Assembly: GCA_935421135.1 (NCBI GenBank)
Contig: OW285187.1
Coordinates: forward strand, 26,102,429-26,166,428
Reading direction: 5' to 3'
Length of the DNA stretch: 64,000 bases
Source: Bugulina stolonifera
Taxonomy: Eukaryota; Bryozoa; Gymnolaemata; Cheilostomatida; Bugulidae
Of this stretch, positions 36,201-48,165 are shown in pieces. Below the pieces are notes generated by a model. It did not search any database, had not been told where the DNA came from, and worked only from the letters and a program-made list of their open reading frames with translations. Position numbers and translations under genes: made by a program. Within the stretch, counting starts at the first letter, position 1; each line of letters opens with the position of its first letter.

Positions 36201-39200
36201 TCTACTACACATTTATAATAGTTTAGTTTGGGTAGCAAAACTAACTTTGTTGTACTTTCCAGATATTTGAGCACACAGATTTTAAAGCATGCACTAAGTT
36301 CGGAAGTTGTCTTCACTTGATCCTTGAGAAAGCTGAAAAAGGAGAAAGAGAAGACAACTTCTAAATGATAGAAAACAACATATTTATGGCATTCCTAATA
36401 CTCTTGATCACACATTAATTCTCATGTTTGTAGATAATCAGCATGAACTCGTTGAGGCAATGCAAGCTAAACGATGCGAGCCTGTTGATGAGCCACCCAT
36501 GGTTCTCACAGGCTCCCCTCCCTCTATGAGCAGAGATAGAGTGAAATCTGGTTCACCTGCAGTGGGAACTACCTCAGACTATTTTAGTGACTCTTTGAAT
36601 TACAGAAAAAGTCAGGGTGTAAACGTAGACATCACTTGTAACGCTTCGCCTCTACTTGACTTTGGGAAGAAAGAGAAAGACTACATCAGCAAAGTTATTC
36701 AAATAACCTGCCAGAGAACTACTCTACTCCGTAAGAATAAGTTCCCTGGTTCCTCATATCCAGGAGCAAGCTTTGCCCACAGCTCACCGGTCTCTAGGAA
36801 AGCTCAGTCTAAAGGTAAGAACTAGAGCTCATATGTCACAGGCACTCAGTAGATATTGAATTTGTAACTGTGTACAATATGTTCCTATGCGGTTCATTAT
36901 TTATTACAGCCACCTCTATCTGTGATGATGGGATATTAGTGTATGATTTGCTACCATGTGGTTGTTATATCCTTAATTATGTACATGTAGTTTATAAAAT
37001 AATATAGTGTACTGGATTATAGTTACTAAGTAACTACATGTAGTTCAATGCTCTACTCAGTTACCACCATGGTCGGCATATATGACTTATCAGTGATGTC
37101 ATTATGGGAAGAGTATGGAATTAGGTGCAATTGTTTTAGGAGATGAATCTGTGATCTCAGAAGAGCCTTCTGAAACGTTCACTCGGCAGGATCCCAAACG
37201 TAAATCTGTATCTTGGGGAGACACACATGATATGTCTGTCTGCAGACAGCTCCTTGCTAAGTATGCTTCCCATTCTATTCCAATGACCCTAACTGTTTGT
37301 TTCCATAGCATCCTACTATTAGCATTATGTGTTCCATGTACTGTCATTATCCTTACATTCTTTTTTGTTGTTGCTGTCAGCCTAGTAAAGGATTTATGGC
37401 TTGGTTACATGAGAGGCCGTGAGCTTCAGCAGAACGACTTCGTTGCTCGTTGGCATGGCTCTCTAGCCATGGAGCGGTACCAGCCCGTAACCAAAGCTGA
37501 TTACTAATAAATTACATGGTTGGCGCCACTGTATCTACATGTAATTGTACCTAACATTGCCACCTGTTGCAGAAAACACCAATATGTTGATGTTTGCATA
37601 GGCTAACAAGCGGTGCGCCAATTTGCTCTATAACGAAGCTCCATTGGCCGTGGAGCCCAGGCTTTACACTGACAACATGTAAAAGTTTTCTTCCTGTCAC
37701 AGAGATGGATGTAGTATTATTGCTACCTCCAACTACATGTAGGTATACTGATGCATTGTGGAAAGCTTATGGTACCAAACTGGAAGACAGCTTAAACTAT
37801 GAGCTACAATGGAGTAAGCCAGGAGGACACAAATCCAACTTGGGATCTCTTGATTTCTGTTCATCTGGTGCATTGATGGAATTTACTAAATCTGTTAGTC
37901 ACGCAAATTCCAAAGGTATCACATATAAATGTATTATACTCGTATTAATTTAATTATGCCACATAAATAGCAGGGTGCTGTTGAAAAGAGGAAAAACATA
38001 GAATTTGTTCCTCGCTGCATTTAGAAGTTGTTTTCCCTTGTTTTTAAGTGTATTAGGCAGACAACTCCAGCACTCTATTAACCAAAAGTAAAATAGCTTG
38101 ACAATTCTAGTTACTCAGCATACTCAAATGGAAAGTCTGCTTAAGCTGACTAATTACAAGATGAGTAGCTCCTAAAAGCGAAGCTTATATACATACTTGA
38201 GTTTAAGTTTTTGGCTTCGTGCTATCTTATGCCACTAGGGGAGAAATTTTAAATGGTATAGAATTATAACTTTGTGTTTTAGGTTACTTTACCACACATG
38301 GCAGCCAACATTTCAACCAGATACTGCTGCTGCTGAAGGCTAGAGCTTGCTTTAGTTCATGTGATATTGCCATAGCTCAGTGCCTAGCAGCAATGCAAAC
38401 TGGGAAAGCTGAGCCCATTCCTTTACACAATGGTCAAAAGAGCACCAAGACGGCCATGTTTTTGAGAAATGCTGTATTGTTATTAAAATCTCAACTCATG
38501 GGGCAGCCTACCTTATCTGAACCTCTCTCTATGGCTAAAGGTAGGAAAAGATCTAAATATGTACATATGTTATGATGTTTGTCTTTTATTCAACTTAAAT
38601 GCAGGGGTATGTCTCAAAATCCTCTCCTGAAACTCCATAATAAAATGATAGAAGATTTCACAAAATTTTTTTAATTTAGTAATTGGGTGGCGTGTTCAAT
38701 ACCTTCTGCTTACAGCATCGAGATTTTTTTGATCGTCAGATGTACTACATGACTGTATATTACCCCGTTTCTTTGATTTTGAGTAGGATGGTGGGAGCAA
38801 CGCCCATGATGACATGCAATATGGTCAGTAATTGGCACATTTTTTTCTGTGCTACACCTATGTACAGTATGTTTATACATGTACAGTGTATTGAAACTCA
38901 CGCAAGGACAAGAACTCGGTTTAGAGTTATCTCCTTTATGTAGGTTTAGTATTGGACAAATTGCTGTATGCACTGCACTACGTAATCTTATGCTTACTTG
39001 GGTAGGCTCTCCATCTCACCAGTACTGTATGGACTACAGAGTCCGCGCTCATGCTGTTAGTAAGATTCAGCTCCTCATTGGCCTGACTGAGAAGTGGTGT
39101 ATTGGTAAAGCTAAGCAGTTCCTACACTCATATAAGGTGGCTCCATTTGTGGTCATCACACACGGCGATCTTGTGGTAAGTTTCTCGGTTTGTGCAACCA

Positions 39201-41320
39201 GCATTTTTGTGTATTTATTTATACATGTTTAGATGACCTTTTACACGCATGATTATATGGTTACTTGTATCATGTGTGGTTTTGAAGTAAATATGGATTC
39301 CTTGGTCAGCCCAACTACTGGTGCGGCCTACACATAGCTACCTACATGAATGTGTACGAGTCGTACCAAACTCATACCAATGACTTGGGCAGATGCCAAA
39401 CAATAGTGTTTACACTCGACCCATCTTACGGATATTATGTAATATTATTCCTCTATATGATGTATCTTTAAGCAAGGAGTTCTCGTACTGATCAAATCCC
39501 TATTGATTGTTCCTTCTATACTGTAGATCTTACACAAGGAACTGCTCTCAGCTGTTCAGCTTATATTTGGTGACATGTTCACTAAGCAGGTAGAGCTCAT
39601 GAGGAAACAGTTAGACAGGCTTTCTCTTTTCCACACTGAGATGAAACTACAATTGTCAGAGAAAGCAAAGAATCTAACGTTAGAGATCATTAATCAACAG
39701 ATGCCACGCCCACGAGTTTGGCGAGCGACTGTTAACAATGGTAAATTATATGTATCCTATATTATGTGTATAACAGTCTCCTCTCACTTTGTGTTCCAAT
39801 AATTTCAAAATCAGCCCCGCTTTGTAAATGTGCCATTAGCTTGGAGTTATCGTCACTCATATTATACACTCATTCAATGGAACCGTAACTAAATAATTTA
39901 GTCTTCGGATTTTATGGTTTTCCGTGAAACCAATATCATAGACTCCTTTATAAACAAGAAATGACAACTCCAAGCTGGATCCATTGAATCAACTGTATTT
40001 GGGGAAAGGTCAATGCCATCTACTGTTTATGATTGATAGGAAGATCTTTTATTTATCGATCAAAAATTTGCTGAACTAATAATCCCAGCTACGACCTCAA
40101 TTCAGCTGTTCCAATTATACTACATTCTAATGAAAATATTGAAGTAGAGAGATATGAAGCGGGCCTCCACAAATTACAATACGACATTTTCCACTGTTTG
40201 GTTCAACATTGTATAGCATGACTGCATGAAAAATCCTCTAGAGTGAGTTCTATGCTATGCTTCATACATTGTGTACTTATTTAACAGTAGAACCAGAGAC
40301 TGAGGTTCAATCCTATGCCGAGACGATTGTGGACAGTGTACTCATGCCCGTATCAGAAGGAGCAAAGCACTTGGCTGCTGATGATCAAGTGGCTGCTATA
40401 GAGACTGTTGTAAATACCATCTGTCAGGTGTGGTCCGAGTACTTCCTCAAGAAGAAGATCAAGTTCAGGTGAGAATGACACTCATACACCGTATATCTAC
40501 TGTACTAGTCAGGTACTACCACCATATCCTTAGTAGATTGTGGCCCTGTCTGACATCACCCTATCCTTAGTAGACTGAGGCCCTGTCTGATACCACCCTA
40601 TCCTTAGTAGACCGAGGCCCTGTCTAACATCACCCTATCCTTAGTACATGAGACTGAGGCCCTATCTGATACCATTTTGACCTTGACAAAGACCACACCC
40701 CCATCTCTCAGTTGGAAGCCTTTCACTCAGACCACTGTTTTCTAATACTGGTACAGCACTTCCAATTCGATGCATGTATAAGTTGTACTATTCACTAAAT
40801 CACTGTCTGGGTTATGCATTTGAATAGTATTGGTGTGCATAGCGAGAAATAGAAATTGGTGCTTCGCAGCATTTTGAATAGTATGAAAATTATTTACCAT
40901 AACATATTGTGTTACCAGCATGAATCATGCATCGTGTTCTCATAGAGAGCGTAATTGGTTGATACCATATGTTTTAGCATACATGGAGCCTCCCAGCTCG
41001 ACAAAGATTTTAGTTATCTAACAAATTTTATTGACGTCTACCTGACTGATGAGTCAGTAAAAGTTAAAATAATGGAATCATCCGGAATCCACAAGTTTAT
41101 GAAAATTATAAGAATTCTTGGTAAGCAGTCATCCTCACGGAAGGGTTCAGTTAGTCAAAGTATCACACAGAGCAACCGGGTATTTCCTCTGGAGAACACT
41201 TCGTTGGACTCGGGAACCGAGAGACAGGCAGAAGGGCAGCCATCAAATGTTACTATTGAAAATCAGTCGCAATGGCAAGCATTGAGAGCTGGTAGATCAA
41301 TTTGCCAGTGTCTTCCATAA
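33299..41320 (+). CDS. CCDC142: CCDC142-like coiled-coil protein
   Basis: Fifteen exons: 33299-33389, 33840-33977, 34279-34482, 34723-34924, 35605-35789, 35962-36120, 36434-36814, 37140-37260, 37381-37476, 37743-37915, 38283-38540, 39006-39175, 39527-39740, 40288-40468 and 40978-41320. All join in phase, giving about 971 aa. Borders of exons 8-10 and the start of exon 12 are the least certain. Family signatures as I remember them: ELEEHQTNLTAL with RMHLNHW early on, FWWTEKLLKTGMQVF in the middle, and near the end VWSEYFLKKKIKFS followed by GASQLDKDFSYLTNF. The predicted fold is mostly alpha-helical. The function of CCDC142 is poorly known. The protein is longer than the vertebrate one, partly from a Ser/Pro-rich exon 7. 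The first ATG could be preceded by another exon. Confidence 0.7.
35070..35212. mobile_element. Short foldback element in CCDC142-like intron
   Basis: AATGTGTCACCAGTTTGGAG on the left pairs with CTCCAACAGCCCCTTACTGT plus TGACACATT on the right, with a small insertion. Both arms carry the recurring word TTGGAGTTG(C/T)CTTC. Confidence 0.6.
36296..36366. repeat. Hairpin with the shared foldback word
   Basis: GGAAGTTGTCTTCAC faces GAGAAGACAACTTC about 35 bp later, just upstream of CCDC142-like exon 7. Confidence 0.55.
38021..38078. repeat. Short inverted repeat with the shared foldback word
   Basis: TAGAAGTTGTTTTCCCTTG faces AGGCAGACAACTCCAGC in a CCDC142-like intron. The pairing is imperfect. 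Confidence 0.45.
39830..39995. mobile_element. Short foldback element in CCDC142-like intron
   Basis: TAGCTTGGAGTTATCGTCA pairs with TGACAACTCCAAGCTGG. Farther in on the left and out on the right, ATTCAATGGA and TCCATTGAAT also pair, so the arrangement is partly nested. Confidence 0.5.
40524..40676. repeat. Tandem repeat, about 42-45 bp unit
   Basis: About four copies of CCTTAGTAGACTGAGGCCCT followed by GTCTGATACCACCCTAT, in the last intron of the CCDC142-like gene. Confidence 0.9.
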
Positions 41321-44300
41321 ATATCTTGCTGGTCTGCCACATGGGAGGCCGAGCACTTACTTGGTGAGCTACCAAGTGCTCCATAGCATGCACTCTGATG
41401 TTTGTATTAGACAGGGTCAACTTTGGTTAGTCAGACTGATGGGTATAGTCCATTAGCACACCTGTTTCTTGCTACAGTATTACAATGTTATAGCACCTCG
41501 TATATTTATTTTCTTCATAAACTCCTTACTTGTACGTTATGTATGCTTTAGCAAATTCAGTATTTTTGCAATATTGGTAACTTGTTTTATATTTTAAGTA
41601 TAGTATAGCAATGTAGCAGTTGGAAATCTGATATTTTTGCCTTTGAAGATTAACGATTTATTTTTTCATGATATTAAGGTCACTGGTACTTTTTATACCT
41701 CTAAAATATTCTACAGCCAAGCATTATTTTATAGAATGATATTATTTCATTATTACTCCCTGTGTCATTATAATGTTGGTTTTTATTTATTATTTATTAA
41801 ATACTCTTAACTGCAAGTCATCATGGCCAATCATTAATCATTATACGTAAGCATCAAATAATTGATATTTTTGTCAGTAGTACTATTAATACATAAATAT
41901 AGTGTAGGTCTGCTCCATAGATATAATATAAACACTAGATAGGACACCCTGTGTTAATGCTCCAATGCTCTTTGTCCTACTAAATTATGGAAAATCCCCA
42001 CGACGTAACGTAATCTCACCATGATACTTGTAGCCTGCAATCATGATTAACACTATATATTATAATGGTGTACTGCAGCATAAACTAGCACCACTTTGGT
42101 TTAAATCAAGCCCTGCTGCCATAATATCTGTATCCTGGCAAATTGATGTCTGCATAGCACATTACCACATAACAAGCTATCAAATGGTACTAAACACTAC
42201 CTATTTACCCTGTCTAAAAGGCCTAAAAAGTGCTAATGTAAACCTACTACATGCATGTTTCAATAGAGCACTGTACAGTAATTAGGCTGCTTTAATTATA
42301 AAACTGTTTCCAAAGTCCTTGTGTTTTGACATATTATTAATGTTCTGCAAATTTATTACCATGAAAAAATCTGTCAAGTGAGGCTAATGTTCATTGCCAC
42401 CTCCTCAAAAGTAATTAATTTGTTCAAATATTTGAAATTATATTTGTGCTAAGTATAAAAATTGGAGCTGCATGCTGTTTTGCCAATAGCTAAACATGTG
42501 CTGACCATGTTACAGTATATCTACAAATGTAAGTGCCACAGATAATTGCAAAACAATGTTTATGTTCTTCAGCAATGTAATTATTAGTTTCTCCAACAAT
42601 TTGATTATAAGAATAATTATAAAACTGGTAGTGTAGGTGAATGTTACCCTTTTTAAATGTTGTTGTACAAAATTATTCTACTCAGACTCCAGGTTTCAGG
42701 TTTCCTTTATCGCCCAGGTTTCAGGTTTCCTTTATCGGCCACTTTAGCTGTTTCATGATGTATGCGAATAGTGCAGTACCTGCTGATAACTGTTTTTATA
42801 ACAGAGGTGCTATGGCTAGCACATGAAAGTCGCTGGGGAATGTTAATGTGGCAGCATAGGAGAGCGTTCTGATAACAGTTTTCTTATGTATTAGCTTACA
42901 CATTCCTTCAGCTTGCAATATCTGTCTGATAGATTTCTCAGCAACCTGGCAGAGTTCAGTGACAATAGGGTTGGGGTTGCATTACAGCATTGCAGGTGGT
43001 TTCCAAGTTTTAAATGTTATTACCTTTGTAGTAGATGTTGATGCTGACTCATATTCTTGCTTATCCATGGTTCAAAATCTGGTAAATCCTACATAGTCTC
43101 CCAAGACCTAACAAACTTCCTAATAGGTAGAACATATAGACTATACGTCATGTATGTGTAAAAGCTAAATGCAAAGTGAAACATCACTGGAGTATGGAGT
43201 ATCTACACACCGTAAGGCTGCCTGCTGTGAGCATGGGCAGTATTATTTTATATCCATGGGTTGATATGACATGTTCAAATCATGCCACAGTATTTTATTA
43301 TAATGCAGTGTCAATAAACAAGGCTATGTTACTCACATGTGCATGCACAGCATTATTATTGCTTTTAAAAATATCATAATACTTTTATCTTCACTTGATA
43401 GGTCTGTAATTATCCGTGTGGCACTTAGATACACTTTAACATGGTCAGCACATGTTTAGCTATTTGGCAACACAGCATGCAAACTCCAATTTTTTTACTT
43501 AGGACAAATATAATTTTAAATATGTGAACAAATTAATTACTTTTGGGGAGGTGGCAATGAACATTAGCCTCACTTGACAGATTTTTTCATGGTAATAAAC
43601 TTGCAGAACATTAATATGTCAAAACACAAGGACTTTGGAAACAGTTTTATAATTAAAGCAGCCTAATTACTGTGCAGTGCTCTATTGAAACATGCATGTA
43701 GTAGGTTATATTAGTACTCTTTAGCCCTTTTAGACAGGGTAAATAGGTAGTGTTTAGTACCATTTGATAGCTTGTTATGTGGTAATGTGCTATGCAGACA
43801 TCAATTTGTCAGGATACAGATATAATGGCAGCAGGGCTTGATTTAAACCAAAGTGGTGCTAGTTTATGCTGCAGTACACCATTATAATATATAGTGTTAA
43901 TCATGATTGCAGGCTACAAGTATCATGGTGAGATTACGTTACGTCGTGGGGATTTTCCATAATTTAGTAGGACAAAGAGCATTGGAGCATTAACACAGGG
44001 TGTCCTATCTAGTGTTTATATTATATCTATGGTCTGCTCAGTACAGTTGTAGATGTAGTGTATATTTATGGGAGTTGTCTGTCTTTACCAGGAATGAGAG
44101 AATAATTCCTCTCAAACTGTTATTTTAGAACATCAGCTTTTGTGAAAAACCAGGTAGCAAATTATAATATATGTAGCTAATATTCAGTTGTTTCTTCTTT
44201 AAGCAGCTAGATATGATAATAAAAGTCATATTTATTATTTTAATGTCTCATAGCTACGTCTGGCACATTCAAATGATATTATTTATACCTCTGTGGTTCA

Positions 44301-45122
44301 GGTGAACTTTTATTAAATCATTCTATAACTTCACTTCGCACTGGAAGAGTATTTTGTTGTCAATATAAAACTATACCTGCTGTGGAGGCACACTCTGGAA
44401 GACTTTCTGTCATTAGACAAACTCAAATATAAACCCATGTTTTGCATACAATGCATCACCATACACTGAGTGATACAGAACTTAAAACAACAAAATTAGT
44501 AGTAAAAGTTCAAATAAAAGTTTATGGCGATTTAGACCTATTTAGGTCGATAGTATAGCATGTGTGACAAATTGCAGCATAATATTTATTTAACAACCAC
44601 AAGAAAAATATAAGACAGTAGTTTTTGATAAAAAAAGCATGGAATGGCATGGGTGTATTTTACAGGATCTTAAGTCTTGGAATATTATTCTAAATGCATG
44701 CAGTAAAATTATAGAGATACATGTAGGCATAAAGTATAAAGTGCTGTACTAGGTATATTTATTTATATTGCATAGAAAGGGGTGATAACTTTATGGTATT
44801 AAAGCTATACTATTTGCTTAATCAAAAGAACATTTTCTTTGTTGTTACCTCTTTACTTCTAGTGGCACCACTTACAATCAGCTGCTTTGGTAAAAAGGTA
44901 CATGTATGCGTCTTAGCAATGAGTGAGATTAACAAAAATGGCTAAAATCTGTATATTATACATGGATACATATTGGAAAGTAAAAAAGGAAATGGAGAAC
45001 TGGCAAACCTTGTAAGTAGGTTAGTGTTCTCAAATATTGTATACACAGATCTATATTATAACTAACAGCAACCAGCATGAGAATAGAACACTGTGCATTG
45101 AGTTTCCTGTTAGGCGATATCT
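41321..45122. other. Intergenic, dominated by a foldback transposon
   Basis: After the CCDC142-like stop the region is AT-rich 3' flank, then the 2.1 kb element at 41916-44031, then 1.1 kb with no coding signal up to the DUF1761-like gene. Confidence 0.6.
41916..44031. mobile_element. Foldback DNA transposon with about 630-bp inverted arms and 8-bp target duplication
   Basis: Left arm from 41916 to about 42552 (CATAGATATAATATAAACAC...) is the near-perfect reverse complement of the right arm from about 43404 to 44031 (...GTGTTTATATTATATCTATG). The same 8 bases, GTCTGCTC, flank it at 41908-41915 and 44032-44039. The roughly 850-bp centre has no transposase-like coding sequence and contains a short duplication (CCAGGTTTCAGGTTTCCTTT, 42686-42738). 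An 8-bp duplication and CA...TG ends are typical of hAT elements. The family assignment is an inference. Arms are almost identical, which suggests recent insertion or arm homogenisation. Confidence 0.9.
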
Positions 45123-46243
45123 CTATCTGAGGAAGTAGTGAATGGTTGATGAGACAAGAAGAATTGCAAAGTCATATCCACCGTTAATGAGATGAACTAG
45201 CAATGGTACTGATTCAAATGGTGCGTGGATCATACGGGTAGACAGTAGAAGTAGAGAGAGTAGAACCGAAGTGGAAAGGTAATCTGCCAAGGTCAGTGGG
45301 CGTACAGCACTGTAAAATGTCAAACAAATTCATAGGTGATTATATAAACTATGAAGGTTAGACTGTTTGATATTTCAACCCAAGAGGCAATACAACTTCA
45401 AAGTTGCAAATCATGGCAGATTGAATGTTGTGATCCATATAAAATTTGAATTTTTCTGGTTGCTTCTTACAAAAGTTGCAATAGGATGCAGTCTTCGTAG
45501 AAATGTAATTAGGCGCTGTATTGTAGGCCTATGAGAGCATGATACAGCAAGTGTGGGCTAGGACAGAAACACAGAACAAACTGACAGTTAATTCCAACTC
45601 TGTAGCTGTAGTTGTATAATTCTAGTAGGCTACACAATAGGCCTAAAGCCGGCAGTGTAACTGCAAACATATGTAATTAATAACTTATTAATCATATATG
45701 ATTGCAGTTAGGAGTAGTAGAAACAAATTAATTAGTGAAGTGTTCAAATTTAAAATGTTTGTTAAATGGGTACTAATAGTTATTTTGATCAATCTTAAGC
45801 TCACTTCAAAATACATAGTCAAAGCAAGCTTTTGCGGCCTAAACTTTACCTTATTTGCCTATGCTAATAATTGCTAACTTTAACCTAGTAGGCATGTAGC
45901 CAAAGACAAAGAGCACAATGGTATTTGACTAGAATAATAGGCCTACTAAAGTACTAGGTTAAAGTTAGCAATTATTAGTTATTTCTTTATTAGGCTACAT
46001 TAATCCAACAATGTTAACTACTAACCGTAGAATTATATGGAACAAAATCATCGTGATGCTGTTTGCAAATAGAGTCATGCCATAAACAAAGGATGAGTTG
46101 TCTGCTTGCATTTTTAAAATGTCTGCATAGGACTTGCTTGGCCAAGCATTAGATGACCATATTCTGCCAAATCCAGCATTGTAGCTGTACCACACCATTC
46201 CAATTAAAATAGCAAATATAATTGATACCGTTACTTTAAACAT
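45123..46243 (-). CDS. DUF1761-like small membrane protein
   Basis: Two exons, 46026-46243 and 45123-45309, join in phase 2 to 134 aa, the usual size for this family. Four hydrophobic segments are visible: residues about 3-22 (VSIIFAILIGMVWYSY), 54-73 (GMTLFANSITMILFHII), 83-98 (STSVLLSLLLLST) and 116-132 (YDFAILLVSSTIHYF). The Trp-Tyr after the first helix and the loop IHAPFESVPLLVHLINGGYD resemble the DUF1761 pattern (WYxP, then PFEG..LFLINxGY). The function of the family is unknown. The ATG at 46243 begins MFKVTVS; the in-frame codons before it have no ATG. The donor CG|GTTAGT is acceptable but not strong. The exons are separated by a 716-bp intron. Confidence 0.65.
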
Positions 46244-46619
46244 TATTAGCTTGCTCAACTTCAATGATGTTTAAAAAAAGGAATATTCTTGAGAGAAAAC
46301 CAATTCACTTCCTTTCAAAAGGTATCACGCGTGTCTTTAGCTCTTTATTTATGCTAAGGAAGGAAATAACAGACTGTCTTATTATACTGGCACTATGATG
46401 TGAAACTTTACCTGCAGCACCACTTTAGCTGCGAAAACAAACCCGTTACAACGGTTCAAGCACGCACGTTTTGGGCCACTGTTCCGGTTCATACTTGTTT
46501 TGGAAAGCTGTTAGTTTATATATATTTATATTAAAAATATTAATTTGTTTTAATTCTTTATGGTACATTATAACCATAACATATGATATTTAATGTAAAT
46601 AGCTAAATATTAATAAATG

Positions 46620-46850
46620 TTGATGTATCCAGCTGGATAGCTGAGGCACAGGCGTGCAACATGCGGGCCAGGGTGCAGGAGAGAAGGAATCAGAACTGGC
46701 TGACCAAGCAAGAGCGGGACTACACTTAACACTAGACTTCTAGTCACTAGTAGCCTAGTATGGAGCAGATCCAACCGAACAGCGTAAACAGTAACACACG
46801 ATGAAGAATTGGCAGAAGCAGTACCTACGGCTGTGGGGAGGGGGTACACT
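46620..46850 (+). repeat. Dispersed repeat copy, related to 48700-49095
   Basis: GCTGGATAGCTGAGGCACAG, GCAACATGCGGGCCAGGGTG and AACTGGCTGACCAAGC parallel the minus-strand text at about 49085-49010 (GGGTAACTGTGGCGCAG, CAACATGCAGACCAG, AACCGGCTGAACAAAC). The shared order argues for one interspersed family. Confidence 0.5.
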
Positions 46851-46879
46851 GCTGGGTCCTGATAGGCCTACTAATCATG

Positions 46880-47475
46880 AGACCTGGGAAGGTAAAGGGA
46901 CAATTCGAAAAAGGCAGTATCGAAACTGGACAGTTCGAAACTGTGTAGATTACATTTAGAAGAACACCACTCACAGCTAATTAATTTTAATTAAGTAATT
47001 TAATTAATTAGATATAAAAAAACTCACCGACTTATACTCCTCGGCGTGACCAGCCCCTAGCAACTCTCACTGCCAGGTGCCAGTGCTGGCCAACTCCCTG
47101 TGAGAAAGGCCCCTGATAACATGGCCTTTTTGGCAGGGTAGAGGAGTTGCCTTGAAGCCATGCTGGCTTGCATGACCCCAAGGACTTAACATGGGACACA
47201 GGAGCAATTGTGGCTGGATGCTCTTCATAACACCACCGTGACCGGGGTTTGAACCTGGAACCTTCAGCATGAAAGCTCAGCATTCTAACCCCTAAGCCAC
47301 GGCTGCTCCCTAATTAATTAGATATTTATTCAATTAATTAGATATAAAATAGTGTTAAAAATATAAATTAGTTGAAATCTGGTGGTTGGGGTTAGGGGTT
47401 TCAAACTGTACGGTGCTGAACTGTCAAGTTTCGAACTGTCTTTTTCAAACGGTCACAAATTTACCTGGGAAGACC
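46880..47475. mobile_element. MITE-like element with about 65-bp terminal inverted repeats, split by a SINE
   Basis: Left end CCTGGGAAGGTAAAGGGACA, then ATTCGAAAAAGGCAG and GACAGTTCGAAACTG. The right end near 47395-47475 reads the same in reverse complement (CCCAGGTAAATTTGTGACCG, TTTGAAAAAGACAGTTCGAA). The interior is rich in TTAATTAATTAG. The SINE at 47016-47310 sits inside it. Confidence 0.6.
47016..47310 (-). mobile_element. tRNA-derived SINE (copy 2), full length
   Basis: Read on the minus strand, it begins GGGAGCAGCCGTGGCTTAGG, with an A box (TGGCTTAGGGGTT) and then a B box (GGTTCAAACCCC). The body is shared with 11362-11592, and the tail is T-rich. A perfect 15-bp target duplication, TAATTAATTAGATAT, flanks it at 47001-47015 and 47311-47325. 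Confidence 0.88.
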
Positions 47476-47789
47476 CAAGGCCAGGGAGAATGCCCTATAC
47501 CCTACTGTTAGTGGCAAACAGAAAACTAGAGTTAGAATGCAAAATGTTGCTTCTCATATATGAGTTCCTGAACTAGAAGTATAAAAGTCAACTAGTATAC
47601 TAAGTCGTTCTAGGACTAGAACGGGTCCTCATTATAAACAGATCTCAGACTGGAATGTACGGTGGATAGTTCCAAGAATAACTAGCATGAGACATAGGTG
47701 TAATAGCCAAGACATTAGTAAAGTAACAAAGCATGAAAGCATACAAACATATCAATGTCAATACCATATAGAGGCCATGTACATGTAAG

Positions 47790-48165
47790 TTGCATGACTG
47801 GTTTAAAGATCAAGCAGAACCAGTTTTAGAAAACAACAATGGCAAAGTCCTGTGGCACTTCAACACACACATTGAATGAGCTAGGGGACCTGACATGGTT
47901 GTAAGTGACAAAATGAACTTGGAAACATCCATCATTGAGATTGCTGTTCCTGGTATCTTTCACGTTAAAGAGAAGGAATCGGAGAAGATAGGAAAGTACC
48001 AGGATTTGGTGGTGGAAGTGGAAAACTACTACAAAAGTTATCTCTACAGTGATTGGAGTTCTTGGGGCAAAACACAGAATTACATAGTGGATGACTGTCC
48101 TGGAAGTTGGAACAGAAAGTTTTAATAAAATTCAACAACAATCCTGCTGAGATCAGCAGACATTC
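47790..48165 (+). pseudogene. LINE polyprotein C-terminal relic
   Basis: Open text from 47895 reads IIEIAVPGIFHVKEKESEK and KYQDLVVEVE, preceded by a VLWHFNTHIE-like relic and followed in another frame by VISTVIGVLGAKHRIT. This matches the 'IIDIAVPGD..V..KE.EKI.KYQDL...V..VVIGALG' end common to non-LTR retrotransposon ORF2 proteins. A frame change and stops make it inactive. Confidence 0.7.

Noticed and set aside
37261..37380. Hydrophobic stretch (ILTFFFVVAVSL) as a membrane segment of the CCDC142-like protein
   Set aside because: It coincides with an intron bounded by GTATGC and a pyrimidine-rich CTGTCAG; removing it keeps frame.
38683..38943. Open stretch with HRDFFDRQMYYMT between CCDC142-like exons 11 and 12
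   Set aside because: It has an acceptor and a possible donor, but entry in the phase left by exon 11 meets a stop at once; skipping it keeps the frame.
38944..39003. Alternative CCDC142-like exon starting at 38944
   Set aside because: It is open in the right phase for about 20 codons, then meets a stop or a donor with no fitting partner. The acceptor at 39005 joins cleanly to the conserved downstream text.
47250..47310. tRNA-like A and B boxes
   Set aside because: No cloverleaf or anticodon arm follows; the text continues into a 295-bp repeat with a target duplication, so it is a SINE head, not a tRNA gene.
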